DNA of 64,000 bases from Paenibacillus borealis (GCF_000758665.1 NZ_CP009285.1:7750001-7814000), one strand, 5' to 3'; counted from the stretch's first letter, positions 17,998 to 28,196 are shown. Numbers and translations: made by a program. The notes: generated from the letters alone by a model not told the origin.

Positions 17998-19425
17998 TCA
18001 GATCACTCCCCCGCTGATTTCCGCTTTGGCCGGACGGGGCGCTTCCGCCTCGAAACGCTTGCGGTGCAAATATTGGCCCGCACCAGCTGTGCCGACGAAC
18101 GCCTTGTCGCGGATAACGAATTCGCCGCGGCTAAGGACAGACACCGGCTCCCCCTTAACCTGCATCCCTTCAAAGGCATTATAATCCACGTTCATATGAT
18201 GAGTCTCAGCGGAGAGCGTTCTTTCGACCGTAGGATCGAAGATGACAATATCTGCGTCACTGCCTACAGCAATTGTACCTTTCTGAGGGAACAGGCCGAA
18301 CAGCTTGGCGCTGGAGGTGGAGATGATATCCACGAACTTATTCAGCGAGATGCGTCCCTTCTGCACACCCTCGGAGTAGAGGACGCTGAACCGGTCTTCG
18401 ATGGTTGGTCCCCCGTTCGGGATCTTCGAGAAGTCACCAAGCCCGAGATCCTTCTGTCCCTTGAAGTTAAACGAGCATTGGTCAGAGCCGATGGTCTGCA
18501 GCGTTCCGCTCCAGAGGGCATCCCACAGCACATCCTGGTTCCACTGTTCGCGCAGCGGAGGAGACCAGACATACTTCGCACCCTCGAAATCCGGCTTCTC
18601 AAGCGCTGACTGGTCCAGCACCAGATACTGCGGGCAGGTCTCGCCGTAGACGCGCAGCCCTTTTTTGCGTGCTTCAGCGATCTTCCAGGCAGCTTCGGCG
18701 CAGGTGACATGCACCACATAGAGCTGCGAATCCGTCAGCTCGGTCAAATACGCCGCCCGGCCGGTAGCTTCGCCTTCCAGCTCGGGAGGCCGGGTCAGCG
18801 CATGATAGATCGGATCGGTATTGCCGGCGGCCAGCGCCTGATCCACCAGATACTCAATCACATCGCCGTTCTCGGCATGCACCATTACAAGTGCACCTTC
18901 GCGCTTCGCGGCCTGCAGCGTCTTGTACAGCACACCGTCATCAGCCTGGAAGGTGTTCTTGTAGGCCATGAATACCTTCAGCGAGGTGATGCCTTCCCTC
19001 TCAATAATCTGCGGCAGCTCACCAAGCACCTTGTCATTCAGCTCCGACACCATGAGGTGGAAGCTGTAGTCAATGACCGCTTTATCCTGCGATTTGTTAT
19101 GCCAGGTGTCGACGGCCTGCTGCAGCGGCTGGCCCTTGGTGGTCAGGCAGAAGTCGATAACCGTTGTGGTTCCGCCATAGGCGGCGGCAATCGTGCCGGT
19201 CTCGAAGTCGTCAGCAGTGACGGTACCGCCAAAAGGCATATCCAGATGTGTATGCGGGTCAATCCCCCCAGGAAATACGTAACAGCCGGAAGCATCGACA
19301 ATCTCTGCTCCCGGCGATTCAAGATTCAGGCCAATCCCGGTAATTACGCCTTCCTCAATCAGTACATCTCCTGTATAAGTATCCGCTGCTGTGACGATAA
19401 TGCCGTTCTTGATGATCTTCTTCAT
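17998..19425 (-). CDS. hydA: Dihydropyrimidinase (D-hydantoinase family)
   Basis: 475 residues, cyclic amidohydrolase superfamily. It opens the ring of 5,6-dihydrouracil or dihydrothymine to the N-carbamoyl beta-amino acid. The metal ligands start with His58 and His60 (GGIDPHTHLDMPFGGT), and the carbamylated lysine is Lys150 (SLKVFMAYKN). VMVHAENGDVIEYL and IGSDQCSFNFKGQK are typical of dihydropyrimidinases. It begins one base after the preA stop (TAAGATG), so the preT-preA-hydA order is a true operon. GGAGGTG precedes the start. Confidence 0.94.
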   Translation of the reverse strand: MKKIIKNGIIVTAADTYTGDVLIEEGVITGIGLNLESPGAEIVDASGCYVFPGGIDPHTHLDMPFGGTVTADDFETGTIAAAYGGTTTVIDFCLTTKGQPLQQAVDTWHNKSQDKAVIDYSFHLMVSELNDKVLGELPQIIEREGITSLKVFMAYKNTFQADDGVLYKTLQAAKREGALVMVHAENGDVIEYLVDQALAAGNTDPIYHALTRPPELEGEATGRAAYLTELTDSQLYVVHVTCAEAAWKIAEARKKGLRVYGETCPQYLVLDQSALEKPDFEGAKYVWSPPLREQWNQDVLWDALWSGTLQTIGSDQCSFNFKGQKDLGLGDFSKIPNGGPTIEDRFSVLYSEGVQKGRISLNKFVDIISTSSAKLFGLFPQKGTIAVGSDADIVIFDPTVERTLSAETHHMNVDYNAFEGMQVKGEPVSVLSRGEFVIRDKAFVGTAGAGQYLHRKRFEAEAPRPAKAEISGGVI

Positions 19426-19426
19426 C

Positions 19427-20716
19427 TTAACCCACCTCCGCTTCCGAATAAGAACCGTTTAAGCCGCTAATGACCTGATTGCGCTGATTCCAGGTCATCG
19501 GCGCCACACCGCTATCCAGTGCAACCATATCAATCGCACCGTCTGCCGGGCAGACAATGGAACATAAATTACAGCCTACGCAGTCTTCCTCACGCACCTG
19601 CAGAATCGCCTTACCCTCAGCATTCGTCAGCATATCGATACATTGATGCGAGGCGTCTTCACAGGCAATATGGCATTTATTGCAGTTGATGCAGTTATCC
19701 TCGTTAATCCGGGCAACCACTTTATAGTTAAGGTCGAGATCGCCCCAGTTGGAATACTTGGGCACCGATTTGCCGACCAGTTCCATCACTGAAGCCAGGC
19801 CCTTCTCATCCAGGTAATTATTCAGACCGTCAATCATCTCCTCCACGATCCGGAAGCCGTGATGCATAACCGCCGTACAGACCTGAATCCCGGTGGAGCC
19901 CATCAGCATGAACTCTACGACATCCTGCCAGGTGGAGATGCCTCCGATTCCGGAAATCGGAACACCGACTGCGCGGTCACGCGCACACTCCGCCACCATG
20001 CTGAGGGCAATCGGCTTCACCGCCGGGCCGCAGTAGCCGCCGTGCGCCCCCTGGCCGCCGACATTCGGAATCGTGTTCCAGCTGTGGATATCGACTCCGG
20101 CAAGGCTGTTGATCGTATTGATCAGGCTGATCGCATCCGCTCCGCCCTTGACGGCATGCCGGGCAACGACCGTGATGTCGGTGATATTCGGTGTCATCTT
20201 CACAATAACAGGCGTTGTCGCCACTTCCTTGACCCAGGCGGTCTGCGCCTGCACCAGATCAGGCTGCTGGCCGGAAGCTGCGCCCATTCCCCGCTCGGCC
20301 ATACCGTGCGGACAGCCGAAGTTAAGCTCAAGGCCGTCTACACCGACCGCTTCGACGCGCTTGACAATTTCATGCCACTTTTCCTGCTTGGGCTCTACCA
20401 TCAGGGAGGCGATAATCGTGTTGTTGGGGAATCTTTTCTTCGTCTCATAGATTTCCTTGAGGTTGACCTCCAGCGGACGGTCGGTAATGAGCTCGATATT
20501 ATTGAAGCCCGCTACACGCTGCCCGCCAAAATGAACGGCGGCAAACCGCGAGGAGGTGTTAATGACCGGCTCGCCCAGCGTTTTCCACACCGCGCCTCCC
20601 CAGCCCGCTTCGAATGCACGCTGCACCTGATAGCCTGTATTGGTAGGCGGTGCCGAGGCCAGCCAGAACGGATTCGGTGACTTGATTCCTGCAAAATCAA
20701 TACTGAGATCTGCCAT
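19427..20716 (-). CDS. preA: NAD-dependent dihydropyrimidine dehydrogenase subunit PreA
   Basis: 429 residues. The N-terminal two-thirds is an FMN-binding barrel of the dihydroorotate-dehydrogenase type (DLSIDFAGIKSPNPFWLASAPPTN, GLELNFGCPHGM, SGIGGISTWQDVVEF). The C-terminus carries two 4Fe-4S motifs (CINCNKCHIACEDASHQC and CVGCNLCSIVCP). With PreT it reduces uracil and thymine to the 5,6-dihydro forms. GGGAGGG lies 7 bases upstream of the start, and 27 bases separate it from preT. Confidence 0.95.
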   Translation of the reverse strand: MADLSIDFAGIKSPNPFWLASAPPTNTGYQVQRAFEAGWGGAVWKTLGEPVINTSSRFAAVHFGGQRVAGFNNIELITDRPLEVNLKEIYETKKRFPNNTIIASLMVEPKQEKWHEIVKRVEAVGVDGLELNFGCPHGMAERGMGAASGQQPDLVQAQTAWVKEVATTPVIVKMTPNITDITVVARHAVKGGADAISLINTINSLAGVDIHSWNTIPNVGGQGAHGGYCGPAVKPIALSMVAECARDRAVGVPISGIGGISTWQDVVEFMLMGSTGIQVCTAVMHHGFRIVEEMIDGLNNYLDEKGLASVMELVGKSVPKYSNWGDLDLNYKVVARINEDNCINCNKCHIACEDASHQCIDMLTNAEGKAILQVREEDCVGCNLCSIVCPADGAIDMVALDSGVAPMTWNQRNQVISGLNGSYSEAEVG

Positions 20717-20743
20717 AGTAAATCCCTCCCTGTCATATGAAAT

Positions 20744-22132
20744 CTATACCGCAGAGCCAACCACACTATCCTGATGGCCCGACATTTGCTTCACAATCGC
20801 ATAGGCGGCATCCTTGCCCTGCTGGGCGGCGGAGACGACCATCGCTTCACCTGCACCGGATCCGAAGACGATATCACCCGCGGCATAAATCTGCGGATCA
20901 GAGGTGCGGCCGGTCTTCCCGTCGATCTTCACTACACCCCGGTCATGCTCCAGGCCCAGCGCCTCAATCAGGTCAATCCGCCGCTTCTGCCCGATAGCCA
21001 CGACCACCGCGTCCACGGGCAGGATGAATTCGGATCCCTCCACTGGCATTGGCGCGAGGCGGCCGTCCGGGCCGGCTTCGCCCGTCAGCTTCATCTGCAC
21101 ACATTCCAGCCCGGTCACATTGCCGAGCTCGTCCCCGACAATCCGCTTCGGCAGGGTCAGCCAGTTGAACTCCACACCTTCCTGCTTGGCGAATTCATAT
21201 TCGAAGTCATACGCCGTCATCTCCGTGCGGGTCCGGCGGTAGACCATCTTCACATTCGCTGCGCCAAGCCGCACGGAGCAGGTGGCCGCATCGATAGCCG
21301 TGTTGCCTGCACCGATGACAGCAACGCGCTGGCCCATCAGCTCCAGGGTAGGGATGCCTGTCTTCGTAGTTTCTACCAGCTCTATCGCATCGTAGACACC
21401 GGACAGCTTCTCGCCTTCAATGCCCAGCGGAGGAACGTACCCCATGCCTGCAGCCAGCACAATGGCATCATATCCGGCCTTCAGCTCTTCTACAGAGATA
21501 TCCACTCCTACCTTCATTCCGGTGCGGATTTCTACGCCAAGCTTCTCTACCTGCTCTACTTCCCACAGGGAGATGGACTGCGGCAGCCGGAACGAGACAA
21601 TCCCGTGGGTATCCAGGCCCCCTGCCAGCTGCTTCGCTTCATAAATCACGACCTGGAAGCCCGCGCGTGCCAGCTCCCTGGCTGCGGACAGCCCTGCCGG
21701 ACCGCCGCCGATCACGGCGGCTTTTTTGCCGTTTGGACTGCCAGCCTTGAATAACTGGACCCCGCTGCTGATAGCCCAGTCGGTGGCATAACGCTGCAGC
21801 AGGCCAATCTGAATCGGCGCCGAAGCATCATTCAGGACACAGGCGCCTTCGCACAGCTCCTCAGTCGGACATACCCGGGCGCAGCTGGCGCCTACCGGAT
21901 TGGAATCCATAATGGTCTGCGCCGAGCCCTTCAGGTTATCGGTAGCGATTCTTTTGATGAAGGAAGGGATATTAATGCTGGTCGGACAGGCCTTAATACA
22001 TGGCGCATCATAACAATACAGACAGCGGTTGGATTCCTCGATTGCACCTTTGCGGGTAAGTCCCGGCTCAGCCTCGGCAAAATTGCGCATGAACATATCA
22101 GGTGTGAATGTTAACGGTGAAGCATGCTCCAT
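20744..22132 (-). CDS. preT: Dihydropyrimidine dehydrogenase subunit PreT (GltD-like flavoprotein)
   Basis: 462 residues. An N-terminal cysteine-rich Fe-S region (CLYCYDAPCIKACPTSINIPSF, then CARVCPTEELCEGAC) is followed by two nucleotide-binding folds (VIGGGPAGLSAARELARAG for FAD, AVIGAGNTAIDAAT for NAD). It passes electrons from NADH to PreA. First gene of the operon; GAAGGAGGG lies 6 bases before the ATG. The 334-base divergent region to the PucR-type regulator holds a GlnR-like box. Confidence 0.95.
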   Translation of the reverse strand: MEHASPLTFTPDMFMRNFAEAEPGLTRKGAIEESNRCLYCYDAPCIKACPTSINIPSFIKRIATDNLKGSAQTIMDSNPVGASCARVCPTEELCEGACVLNDASAPIQIGLLQRYATDWAISSGVQLFKAGSPNGKKAAVIGGGPAGLSAARELARAGFQVVIYEAKQLAGGLDTHGIVSFRLPQSISLWEVEQVEKLGVEIRTGMKVGVDISVEELKAGYDAIVLAAGMGYVPPLGIEGEKLSGVYDAIELVETTKTGIPTLELMGQRVAVIGAGNTAIDAATCSVRLGAANVKMVYRRTRTEMTAYDFEYEFAKQEGVEFNWLTLPKRIVGDELGNVTGLECVQMKLTGEAGPDGRLAPMPVEGSEFILPVDAVVVAIGQKRRIDLIEALGLEHDRGVVKIDGKTGRTSDPQIYAAGDIVFGSGAGEAMVVSAAQQGKDAAYAIVKQMSGHQDSVVGSAV

Positions 22133-22181
22133 CGGTGATCCCTCCTTCTGTATGATAGCTTCCGCTTTCGAATCAGGTTTG

Positions 22182-22198
22182 TGTTATATAATATAACA
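22182..22198. promoter_or_regulatory. GlnR/TnrA-type box upstream of preT
   Basis: TGTTATATAATATAACA is a perfect 17-bp palindrome that meets the GlnR/TnrA consensus TGTNAN7TNACA at every fixed position, 50-66 bases upstream of preT. GlnR and TnrA are the nitrogen regulators of Bacillus and Paenibacillus. The rest of the 22133-22466 gap is AT-rich without an obvious gene. Confidence 0.7.
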
Positions 22199-22354
22199 TT
22201 ATTACGATGATTGCCTTAATATTTTACTTACTTATAAGGATTATTGTAGTAAAATGAACTCTAAGCCAACATCAACACTGATCCGTCTTCAATATTAAGT
22301 CATATTTCCTGACATTCTATATTCAAACTATAGTCAATTCATTTTTTCGTTACA

Positions 22355-22371
22355 TTAGACACATTGTCTAA
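22355..22371. promoter_or_regulatory. Perfect palindrome in the preT-pucR divergent region
   Basis: TTAGACA, CAT, TGTCTAA: two perfect 7-bp arms, 96 bases upstream of the PucR-type regulator start. The same TTAGACA and TGTCTA half-sites recur upstream of the ABC importer operon of the same cluster, so it is a candidate operator for the local regulator. Confidence 0.5.
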
Positions 22372-22466
22372 TTTCAAAAGTCTATTTTTTACCTGTGAGA
22401 ATGAATTGAGAATGGGGAAGCCGCAAAACGGGCTGCTAAGGCATACGTTCAACGAGGGGGAAGCTT

Positions 22467-24155
22467 ATGGATTGGGAACTTGTATTTACGATCCGCGACG
22501 CGCTGAAGAGACCGCTGTTTGCGGAAGCTGAACTGATTGGAGGAAGAAACGGCCTGAACCGGGCGGTCCGCTGGGTACATGTGCTGGAGAGCCCAAGCTT
22601 CGACAGCCTGATTCACGGAGAAGAGATGATTCTGACCACGGGGATGAGCGCAAGCAGTGATTTAGCCGCTTCATTATCTTTTATGCAGAATTTGATCGAT
22701 AAGAACGCCGCCTGTTTATGCATTGAGCTGGGTGCTTATTTCAGCTCGATTCCGCAGGAAATGATTGATCTGGCGGGCCATCATGACTTCCCGCTGATAC
22801 AGTTCACCCGCACTGTGCGTTTCGTCGATATCACACTCGATCTGCATTCCCTCATCATCAACCGCCATCACCGCATGCTGCAGGAGCTGGAGAGCATCTC
22901 CCGAGAATTCCACCGTCTGACGCTGACTTCCCAGGGGACCCTTAAAGTACTGCAATTATTATGCAAAAGCACCCGCACACAGATTGTCTATATGCAGATT
23001 CAGGGTAAACCCCTGTTCTTCCCGGCTCTGCCGCCCGAGGAGCAACAGCCGCTGCTGAATTTCTTCGAGGCCTTCAGCGAAGAGATGGAGGGCGTCCAAC
23101 CGGACGCCGCGCCGCATATCCGGGAATACGGCCATAAGACCATTGCCCTGAAACCAGTCGGAGCCTTGGACCAGACCTGGGCTTACATCCTGATGGTCTG
23201 CAATCATAAGCCGCAGGAATTCGACTGCCTGCTGCTGGACTCCGCCTCCCTGTCGATCGCGCAGGAGCTGCTGCGCACGCGGTATATGGAGGAACGCAAG
23301 CTTTTCTCCGAGAACCTGTGGGTGGATGAGCTCGTGGGCGGCCGCGGCCAGGATGATAACCGGATCAAAGGTCTGGTGGGCCCTGATTTCAACGTGGTTA
23401 ACGAGCTGCCGTACCGCGTATGCCTGATCGAGATTGAGAACCCCCGCGATGTCAAATGGAACAGCTCGGAGAATGATTGGGAATCGATCACCTTCCACCT
23501 CTCCCTCATTCTGCGTTCGATCTTCGAGAAGTACTCCCTCCGTCCGCTGATTACACTCAAGAACAACCGGCTGACCGTCATCGCGCTGGATATCCAGTCC
23601 AAGCTGCCCGGCAAGCTGCGCCTGCAGCAGGCGCTCGATGCCCTGCAGCATATCCGCTCCGACGAGAAATTGAAGGACCTGCAGCTCGTTACCGGAGTCA
23701 GCAAGTCCCACAGAGGTCTGAAACATGCCCATGCCGGCTACCAGGAAGCCGTACAAGCGCTGTCTCTCTATTCTTGTTACCAGAAACCAGTCCTCTTCTA
23801 TGAAGAGCTCGGCGTCTTCCAGCTGCTGCTGAACCTGAACGACGGCAAGACGCTGGAGAATTTCATCCGCAGCTATCTCGGCCCGCTGATTGACCACGAT
23901 GAAGCCAAGGGCAGTGAGCTGATGCTGACGCTGCGCGTCTATCTCGACCACGACGGCTCGAAGCAGATTGCCGCCAGGAATCTGTTCATTGTACGGCAGT
24001 CACTCTACTACCGGCTGGACAAAATCACCGAGCTGCTCGGCGAGGACTTCATGCAGCCGGAGAACCGGATCTCAATCCAGGTGGCTCTGCGGGCCTACCA
24101 GTTCCTATACCCGGAGAAGTTCAGTCTGCCCAGCTCCCGTTCAGCACAGCTTTGA
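22467..24155 (+). CDS. PucR family transcriptional regulator of the pyrimidine cluster
   Basis: 562 residues. An N-terminal purine-catabolism (PucR) domain (about 5-125, IRDALKRPLFAEAELIGG, HVLESPSFDSLIHGEEMILTTG), a central CdaR GGDEF-like region and a C-terminal helix-turn-helix (LRVYLDHDGSKQIAARNLFIVRQSLYYRLDKITELLGED). Such proteins activate nitrogen-compound breakdown genes. It is divergent from preT and convergent with the aminotransferase gene, overlapping its end by 35 bases, so it sits in the middle of its likely regulon. The ATG is preceded by GAGGGGG. Confidence 0.92.
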   Translation: MDWELVFTIRDALKRPLFAEAELIGGRNGLNRAVRWVHVLESPSFDSLIHGEEMILTTGMSASSDLAASLSFMQNLIDKNAACLCIELGAYFSSIPQEMIDLAGHHDFPLIQFTRTVRFVDITLDLHSLIINRHHRMLQELESISREFHRLTLTSQGTLKVLQLLCKSTRTQIVYMQIQGKPLFFPALPPEEQQPLLNFFEAFSEEMEGVQPDAAPHIREYGHKTIALKPVGALDQTWAYILMVCNHKPQEFDCLLLDSASLSIAQELLRTRYMEERKLFSENLWVDELVGGRGQDDNRIKGLVGPDFNVVNELPYRVCLIEIENPRDVKWNSSENDWESITFHLSLILRSIFEKYSLRPLITLKNNRLTVIALDIQSKLPGKLRLQQALDALQHIRSDEKLKDLQLVTGVSKSHRGLKHAHAGYQEAVQALSLYSCYQKPVLFYEELGVFQLLLNLNDGKTLENFIRSYLGPLIDHDEAKGSELMLTLRVYLDHDGSKQIAARNLFIVRQSLYYRLDKITELLGEDFMQPENRISIQVALRAYQFLYPEKFSLPSSRSAQL

Positions 24156-25488
24156 AGGTGTCGATGATGAACTGAATGTCCTCATCAGTAGAGGATAGAG
24201 GCGGAGCGAACGTGAGAACGTTGTTGAAGCCCGCTACTGTATCCCCGTTCTTGCCGATGATCAGCCCCTTGGATTTGCATTCAGCGATAATCCCCTTGAC
24301 CACACTGAGGTCAGCAGGCTGTTTGCTGGCTTTATCCGCTACCAGCTCAATGCCTATCACCAGCCCGAAGCTGCGGATGTCGCCTACCAGCTTGTGATCC
24401 TGGAGACCAGCGAATTCACCGGCCAGCCTTTGGCCCAGAACGGCGGCGCGCTCCACCAGATTCTCCTGCTCCAGAATCTCCAGGTTGCGCAGCGCGAGCG
24501 CACAGGCGGCCGGATTGCCGCCGAAGGTATTCACATGACGGAAGTGGCCGTAGTCATCGCTGTTATCCTTGAAGGCTTCATAGATCTCCTTGCGCACCGC
24601 CGTGGCCGACAAAGGCAGATAGGCACTCGTCAGCCCCTTGGCCATCGTGACAATATCCGGCTTGATTCCGAAGTTGTGGTGGCCGAACTTACGGCCCGAC
24701 CGTCCGAAGCCGCAGATCACTTCATCGATGATCAGCAGCACGCCGTGGGCGTTGCAAATCTCCTGCACCCGGTCCAGGTAGACCTGATGCGGCACAATGA
24801 CGCCGCCGCCGGTAATGACCGGCTCCATAATCACAGCCGCAACTGACTCTACGCCCTCCCAGATAATCATATCCTCAATAGCCTGCGCACTTTGGAGATT
24901 AAACGCTTCTTCCGTCATGCCATCAGGACGGCGGTAGCTGTCAGGCGGAGCCACATGCAGGAATCCGCCGCCCAGCGGTTCATATTTGTATTTGCGCTGC
25001 GCCTGGCCGGTCGCTGACAGGGAGCCCATCGAGCTTCCGTGATATCCGCGGTAGCGGGCAATGAATTTATGGCGGTAAGGCTGGCCGGTCTGCTGCTGGT
25101 ACTGGCGGGCGATTTTGAAGGCAGCTTCATTAGCTTCCGAGCCGCTGTTGGAGAAGAAGATGACATAATCGTCCTCCAGCCATTCGTTCAGCTTCTCCGC
25201 CAGTGCAATCGCCGGCATATGACTCTGTGTCAACGGGAAATAAGGCAGGGTCAGCAGCTGATTGTACGCCGCTTCCGCCAGCTCCTTGCGCCCGTATCCG
25301 ACATTCACACACCATAGCCCGGACATCCCGTCCAGAAATTTGTTGCCATCGATATCTGTAACCCATGAACCGCTTGCGGATGCGGCTATCATTGGCGGGT
25401 TCTTCTCACTGTAGGGTGTAATATTATGCCATAAATACTGCTGATCCTTCTTGACCGCCAGTTCACTTTCTTTGCCCAGGCTCTGCAC
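24121..25488 (-). CDS. Class III aminotransferase, likely beta-alanine transaminase
   Basis: 455 residues, PLP fold type I, omega-aminotransferase group. The PLP pocket shows SGSEANEAAFKIARQYQQQTG, YHGSSMG, LIIDEVICGFGRSG and the lysine in TMAKGLTSAYLPL. In this context it would convert beta-alanine or beta-aminoisobutyrate, the end products of pyrimidine ring opening, to the semialdehyde used by MmsA. The start is GTG with GAGAGGAG upstream. It follows mmsA by 46 bases in the same direction. The substrate is inferred from context. Confidence 0.9.
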   Translation of the reverse strand: MQSLGKESELAVKKDQQYLWHNITPYSEKNPPMIAASASGSWVTDIDGNKFLDGMSGLWCVNVGYGRKELAEAAYNQLLTLPYFPLTQSHMPAIALAEKLNEWLEDDYVIFFSNSGSEANEAAFKIARQYQQQTGQPYRHKFIARYRGYHGSSMGSLSATGQAQRKYKYEPLGGGFLHVAPPDSYRRPDGMTEEAFNLQSAQAIEDMIIWEGVESVAAVIMEPVITGGGVIVPHQVYLDRVQEICNAHGVLLIIDEVICGFGRSGRKFGHHNFGIKPDIVTMAKGLTSAYLPLSATAVRKEIYEAFKDNSDDYGHFRHVNTFGGNPAACALALRNLEILEQENLVERAAVLGQRLAGEFAGLQDHKLVGDIRSFGLVIGIELVADKASKQPADLSVVKGIIAECKSKGLIIGKNGDTVAGFNNVLTFAPPLSSTDEDIQFIIDTFKAVLNGSWAD

Positions 25489-25534
25489 GGCACTCTCTCC
25501 TCTCGGAATCCCATTTGATATTTGAATGAATCAT

Positions 25535-26998
25535 CTAATAACGCGCGGTGACCATTTTCTTGCGGGTGTAGAATTCAACACCGTCACGGCCATTGGCATG
25601 CAGATCGCCATAGAAGGACTTCTTGTAGCCCGAGAACGGGAAGAACGCCATCGGGGCAGGCACGCCCAGATTAACTCCCAGCATCCCGGCATCAATCTCT
25701 TCGCGGAATTCGCGGATCGCCTTGGCGCTGTCGGTATAGATACAGGCACCATTGGCAAAAGGCGACTCATTCGTGACGGCTATCGCCTCCGCCAGATCCT
25801 TAACCCGCACTACAGACAGCAGGGGCGCGAAGATTTCATCACGCCAGATCGTCATGCCTGTCTGCACATGGTCAAAGATCGTCGGGCCGAGGAAATAGCC
25901 GCCGCCTGCTGCCGCAGCGTCCTTCCTGCCGTCCCGCACCAGTTCAGCCTTCTCGGCAAGCCCTGTCTCGATGTAGGCAATCGTCCGGTCCTTGTTCGAC
26001 TGCCGAATCACCGGCCCCAGGAACACGCCATCCTCCTTGCCGTCCCCGATCTTCAGCCCGTCAGCTGCCGCAGTCAGCCGGCTCACCAGCTCATCGGCAA
26101 CCGTCTCATGCACCACGACTACGGAGCAGGCCATACAGCGCTCACCCGCCGAGCCGAAGGCGGCGGAAATGATATTCTTCACCGCGTTGTCTAGATCCGC
26201 ATCAGGCAGCACGATCGAATGGTTCTTGGCTCCGGCCAGCGCCTGGACCCGCTTGCCATGCGCCGTGCCCTGCTTATATACATATTCCGCCACCGGCTGC
26301 GAGCCGACGAAGGAAATCGCCTTCACTTCTTCATGTTCCAGCAGACCGTTCACCACCTCATGTGCTCCGTGCACGACATTCAGCACACCCGGAGGGAAGC
26401 CCGCCTCTGCGAACAGCTCCGCCAGCCGGCCTACCAGGAGCGGTGTCCGCTCGGAGGGCTTCAGCACAAAGGTATTGCCGCAGGCAATCGCCAGCGGAAA
26501 CATCCAGCAGGGCACCATCATCGGGAAGTTGAATGGGGCAATGCCGCCGATCACCCCCAGCGGGTAGCGGTACATCCCGGACTCAACACCTGTAGCGATG
26601 TCCGGCAGCTGACTGCCCATCATGAGTGTGGGAATGCCGGCGGCAAATTCCACACATTCGATGCCGCGCTGCACCTCGCCCAGCGCTTCCTCCAGGCTTT
26701 TGCCGTTCTCCAGCGTGATCAGCTCCGCCAGCTCATCCCAGTGCTGCACCAGCAGCTGCTGGTACTGGAAGAAATAGCGCGCCCGGCGCGGTACGGCTAC
26801 TCTTTTCCAGGACTGATATGCTCCAGACGCCGCCTGGACCGCAGCATCCAATTCTTCGCGGCTGGAGATCGGCACATAAGCAATCACCTCACCCGTAGCC
26901 GGATTGAACACTTCCTCTTCCTGCCCGGATGAGGATTCTACCCAAGCGCCATTCACATAGTTCTTCACTTTACCGGCCTGCCCCACGAGCAGAGACAT
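25535..26998 (-). CDS. mmsA: CoA-acylating (methyl)malonate-semialdehyde dehydrogenase
   Basis: 487 residues, aldehyde dehydrogenase superfamily, MmsA/IolA branch. The catalytic cysteine is in [14 protein letters not shown], and [17 protein letters not shown] is the usual MmsA stretch. It turns malonate or methylmalonate semialdehyde into acetyl- or propionyl-CoA with CoA and NAD, the last step for beta-alanine and beta-aminoisobutyrate carbon. The ATG at 26998 is preferred, with AGAGGTG 6 bases upstream; the GTG at 27007 lies within that site. It lies between the ABC importer genes and the aminotransferase, all minus strand. Confidence 0.92.
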   Translation of the reverse strand: MSLLVGQAGKVKNYVNGAWVESSSGQEEEVFNPATGEVIAYVPISSREELDAAVQAASGAYQSWKRVAVPRRARYFFQYQQLLVQHWDELAELITLENGKSLEEALGEVQRGIECVEFAAGIPTLMMGSQLPDIATGVESGMYRYPLGVIGGIAPFNFPMMVPCWMFPLAIACGNTFVLKPSERTPLLVGRLAELFAEAGFPPGVLNVVHGAHEVVNGLLEHEEVKAISFVGSQPVAEYVYKQGTAHGKRVQALAGAKNHSIVLPDADLDNAVKNIISAAFGSAGERCMACSVVVVHETVADELVSRLTAAADGLKIGDGKEDGVFLGPVIRQSNKDRTIAYIETGLAEKAELVRDGRKDAAAAGGGYFLGPTIFDHVQTGMTIWRDEIFAPLLSVVRVKDLAEAIAVTNESPFANGACIYTDSAKAIREFREEIDAGMLGVNLGVPAPMAFFPFSGYKKSFYGDLHANGRDGVEFYTRKKMVTARY

Positions 26999-27033
26999 AG
27001 TCTGCACCTCTTTCCATATTCTGGGCTGTTAAT

Positions 27034-27074
27034 TATAATAGATGACCGCCGTGCCCGGGCGGCCATCTATTATA
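27034..27074 (-). terminator. Hairpin between the ABC importer operon and mmsA
   Basis: TATAATAGATGACCGCC on one arm and GGCGGCCATCTATTATA on the other (one unpaired base). No T-run follows on the minus strand. It may end most ABC-operon transcripts while allowing some read-through into mmsA, or act as an mRNA 3' end stabiliser. Confidence 0.6.
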
Positions 27075-27092
27075 GATATGAAAGAATTTTCG

Positions 27093-28196
27093 TTATTTTG
27101 CCGCCATCTCGACAATTTCGTTCGTATAGGCTGCATTCACATCAGATGCCGTCTTGATAACACCGAACTTGAGCGCAATATCAGCTGTCTGCTGGAATGC
27201 CGCTGCATCCGTATAACCCAGCTTGGAAGCATCGAAGCCCTCCGGCTGAATCAGCTTGGCAACTTCAGTCATCATCGTCAGCTGATGTTCGCGGGTTGTG
27301 CTGCCTTCTTCCGCAAGCTTCATTACGCTGTCTACTGCCGCTTCAGGATCGGCAATGGCATCAGCCCAGCCTTTCAGGGAAGCACGGACGAACTTGGCCG
27401 CCGTTTCTTTATTGGCTTCCAGCCATTCCTTGTTGGCAAACAGGTTGTCTTCGAGCATCGCCACACCTTCATCGTTCATGTCAATCACGTTCAGATCCTC
27501 TGCCTTGATACCCGATTCCAGCACCACCTGATATTCATTGTAGGTCATAGCCGATGCCGCATCGATCTCACCGCCGAGGAATTGGTCCATGGTGAAGCCC
27601 TGCTTGGTGAAGTTCAGATCCTTATTAGAATTCAGTTTGTATTTATCAAATAGTGCCAGAATTTCGAACTCGTTACCGCCCATCCAGTTGCCAACCTTCT
27701 TGCCCTTCAGGTCTGCCGGTGTACTGATTCCCGCATCCTTCTTGGATACCAGCACCAGGCCGCTCTTCTGGAAGATCTGGGCGATCTGCACCAGCGGCAT
27801 TTCCTGCTCCTGGCTGGTCAGCAGACTCGCTACCCAGTCCACGCCGATGTCAGCGGAACCGCCGGCCACCTGCTGCTCAGGTACGATATCCGGCCCGCCG
27901 GGCAGAATCTCAACATTCAGCCCCTCCTCGGCATAATACCCTTTGTCCTGGGCCAGGAAGTATCCGGCGAACTGTGCCTGAGGCACCCACTTAAGCTGTA
28001 ATTTCACTGTAACCGGATCAGCCGCCGGCGCTGTAGTTGCCGCCGCTTCCGGTGAAGCCGCAGCCGCATTGCCCGCTGTCGCCTCTGCCGCCGGAGCATT
28101 ATTGTTGTTGCCGCCGCAGCCCGCCAGTAAAGAGATCACCATAATGACCGCCGCCATCATTAACCCGCCACGAAATTTTCTTTTTTTACCCTTCAT
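27093..28196 (-). CDS. ABC importer substrate-binding lipoprotein, NMT1/THI5-like
   Basis: 367 residues. The signal peptide ends in the lipobox SLLAGC, followed by an Asn/Ala/Glu/Pro-rich spacer and then an NMT1/THI5-like (SsuA/ThiY) binding domain (VKLQLKWVPQAQFAGYFLAQDKGYYAEEGLNVEILPGG). The family binds pyrimidine-like compounds, riboflavin or sulfonates. Together with the neighbouring catabolic genes this suggests uptake of a pyrimidine or its precursor; inference. The ATG at 28196 has GGGGGAG upstream. The gene ends the four-gene transporter operon. Confidence 0.87.
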   Translation of the reverse strand: MKGKKRKFRGGLMMAAVIMVISLLAGCGGNNNNAPAAEATAGNAAAASPEAAATTAPAADPVTVKLQLKWVPQAQFAGYFLAQDKGYYAEEGLNVEILPGGPDIVPEQQVAGGSADIGVDWVASLLTSQEQEMPLVQIAQIFQKSGLVLVSKKDAGISTPADLKGKKVGNWMGGNEFEILALFDKYKLNSNKDLNFTKQGFTMDQFLGGEIDAASAMTYNEYQVVLESGIKAEDLNVIDMNDEGVAMLEDNLFANKEWLEANKETAAKFVRASLKGWADAIADPEAAVDSVMKLAEEGSTTREHQLTMMTEVAKLIQPEGFDASKLGYTDAAAFQQTADIALKFGVIKTASDVNAAYTNEIVEMAAK

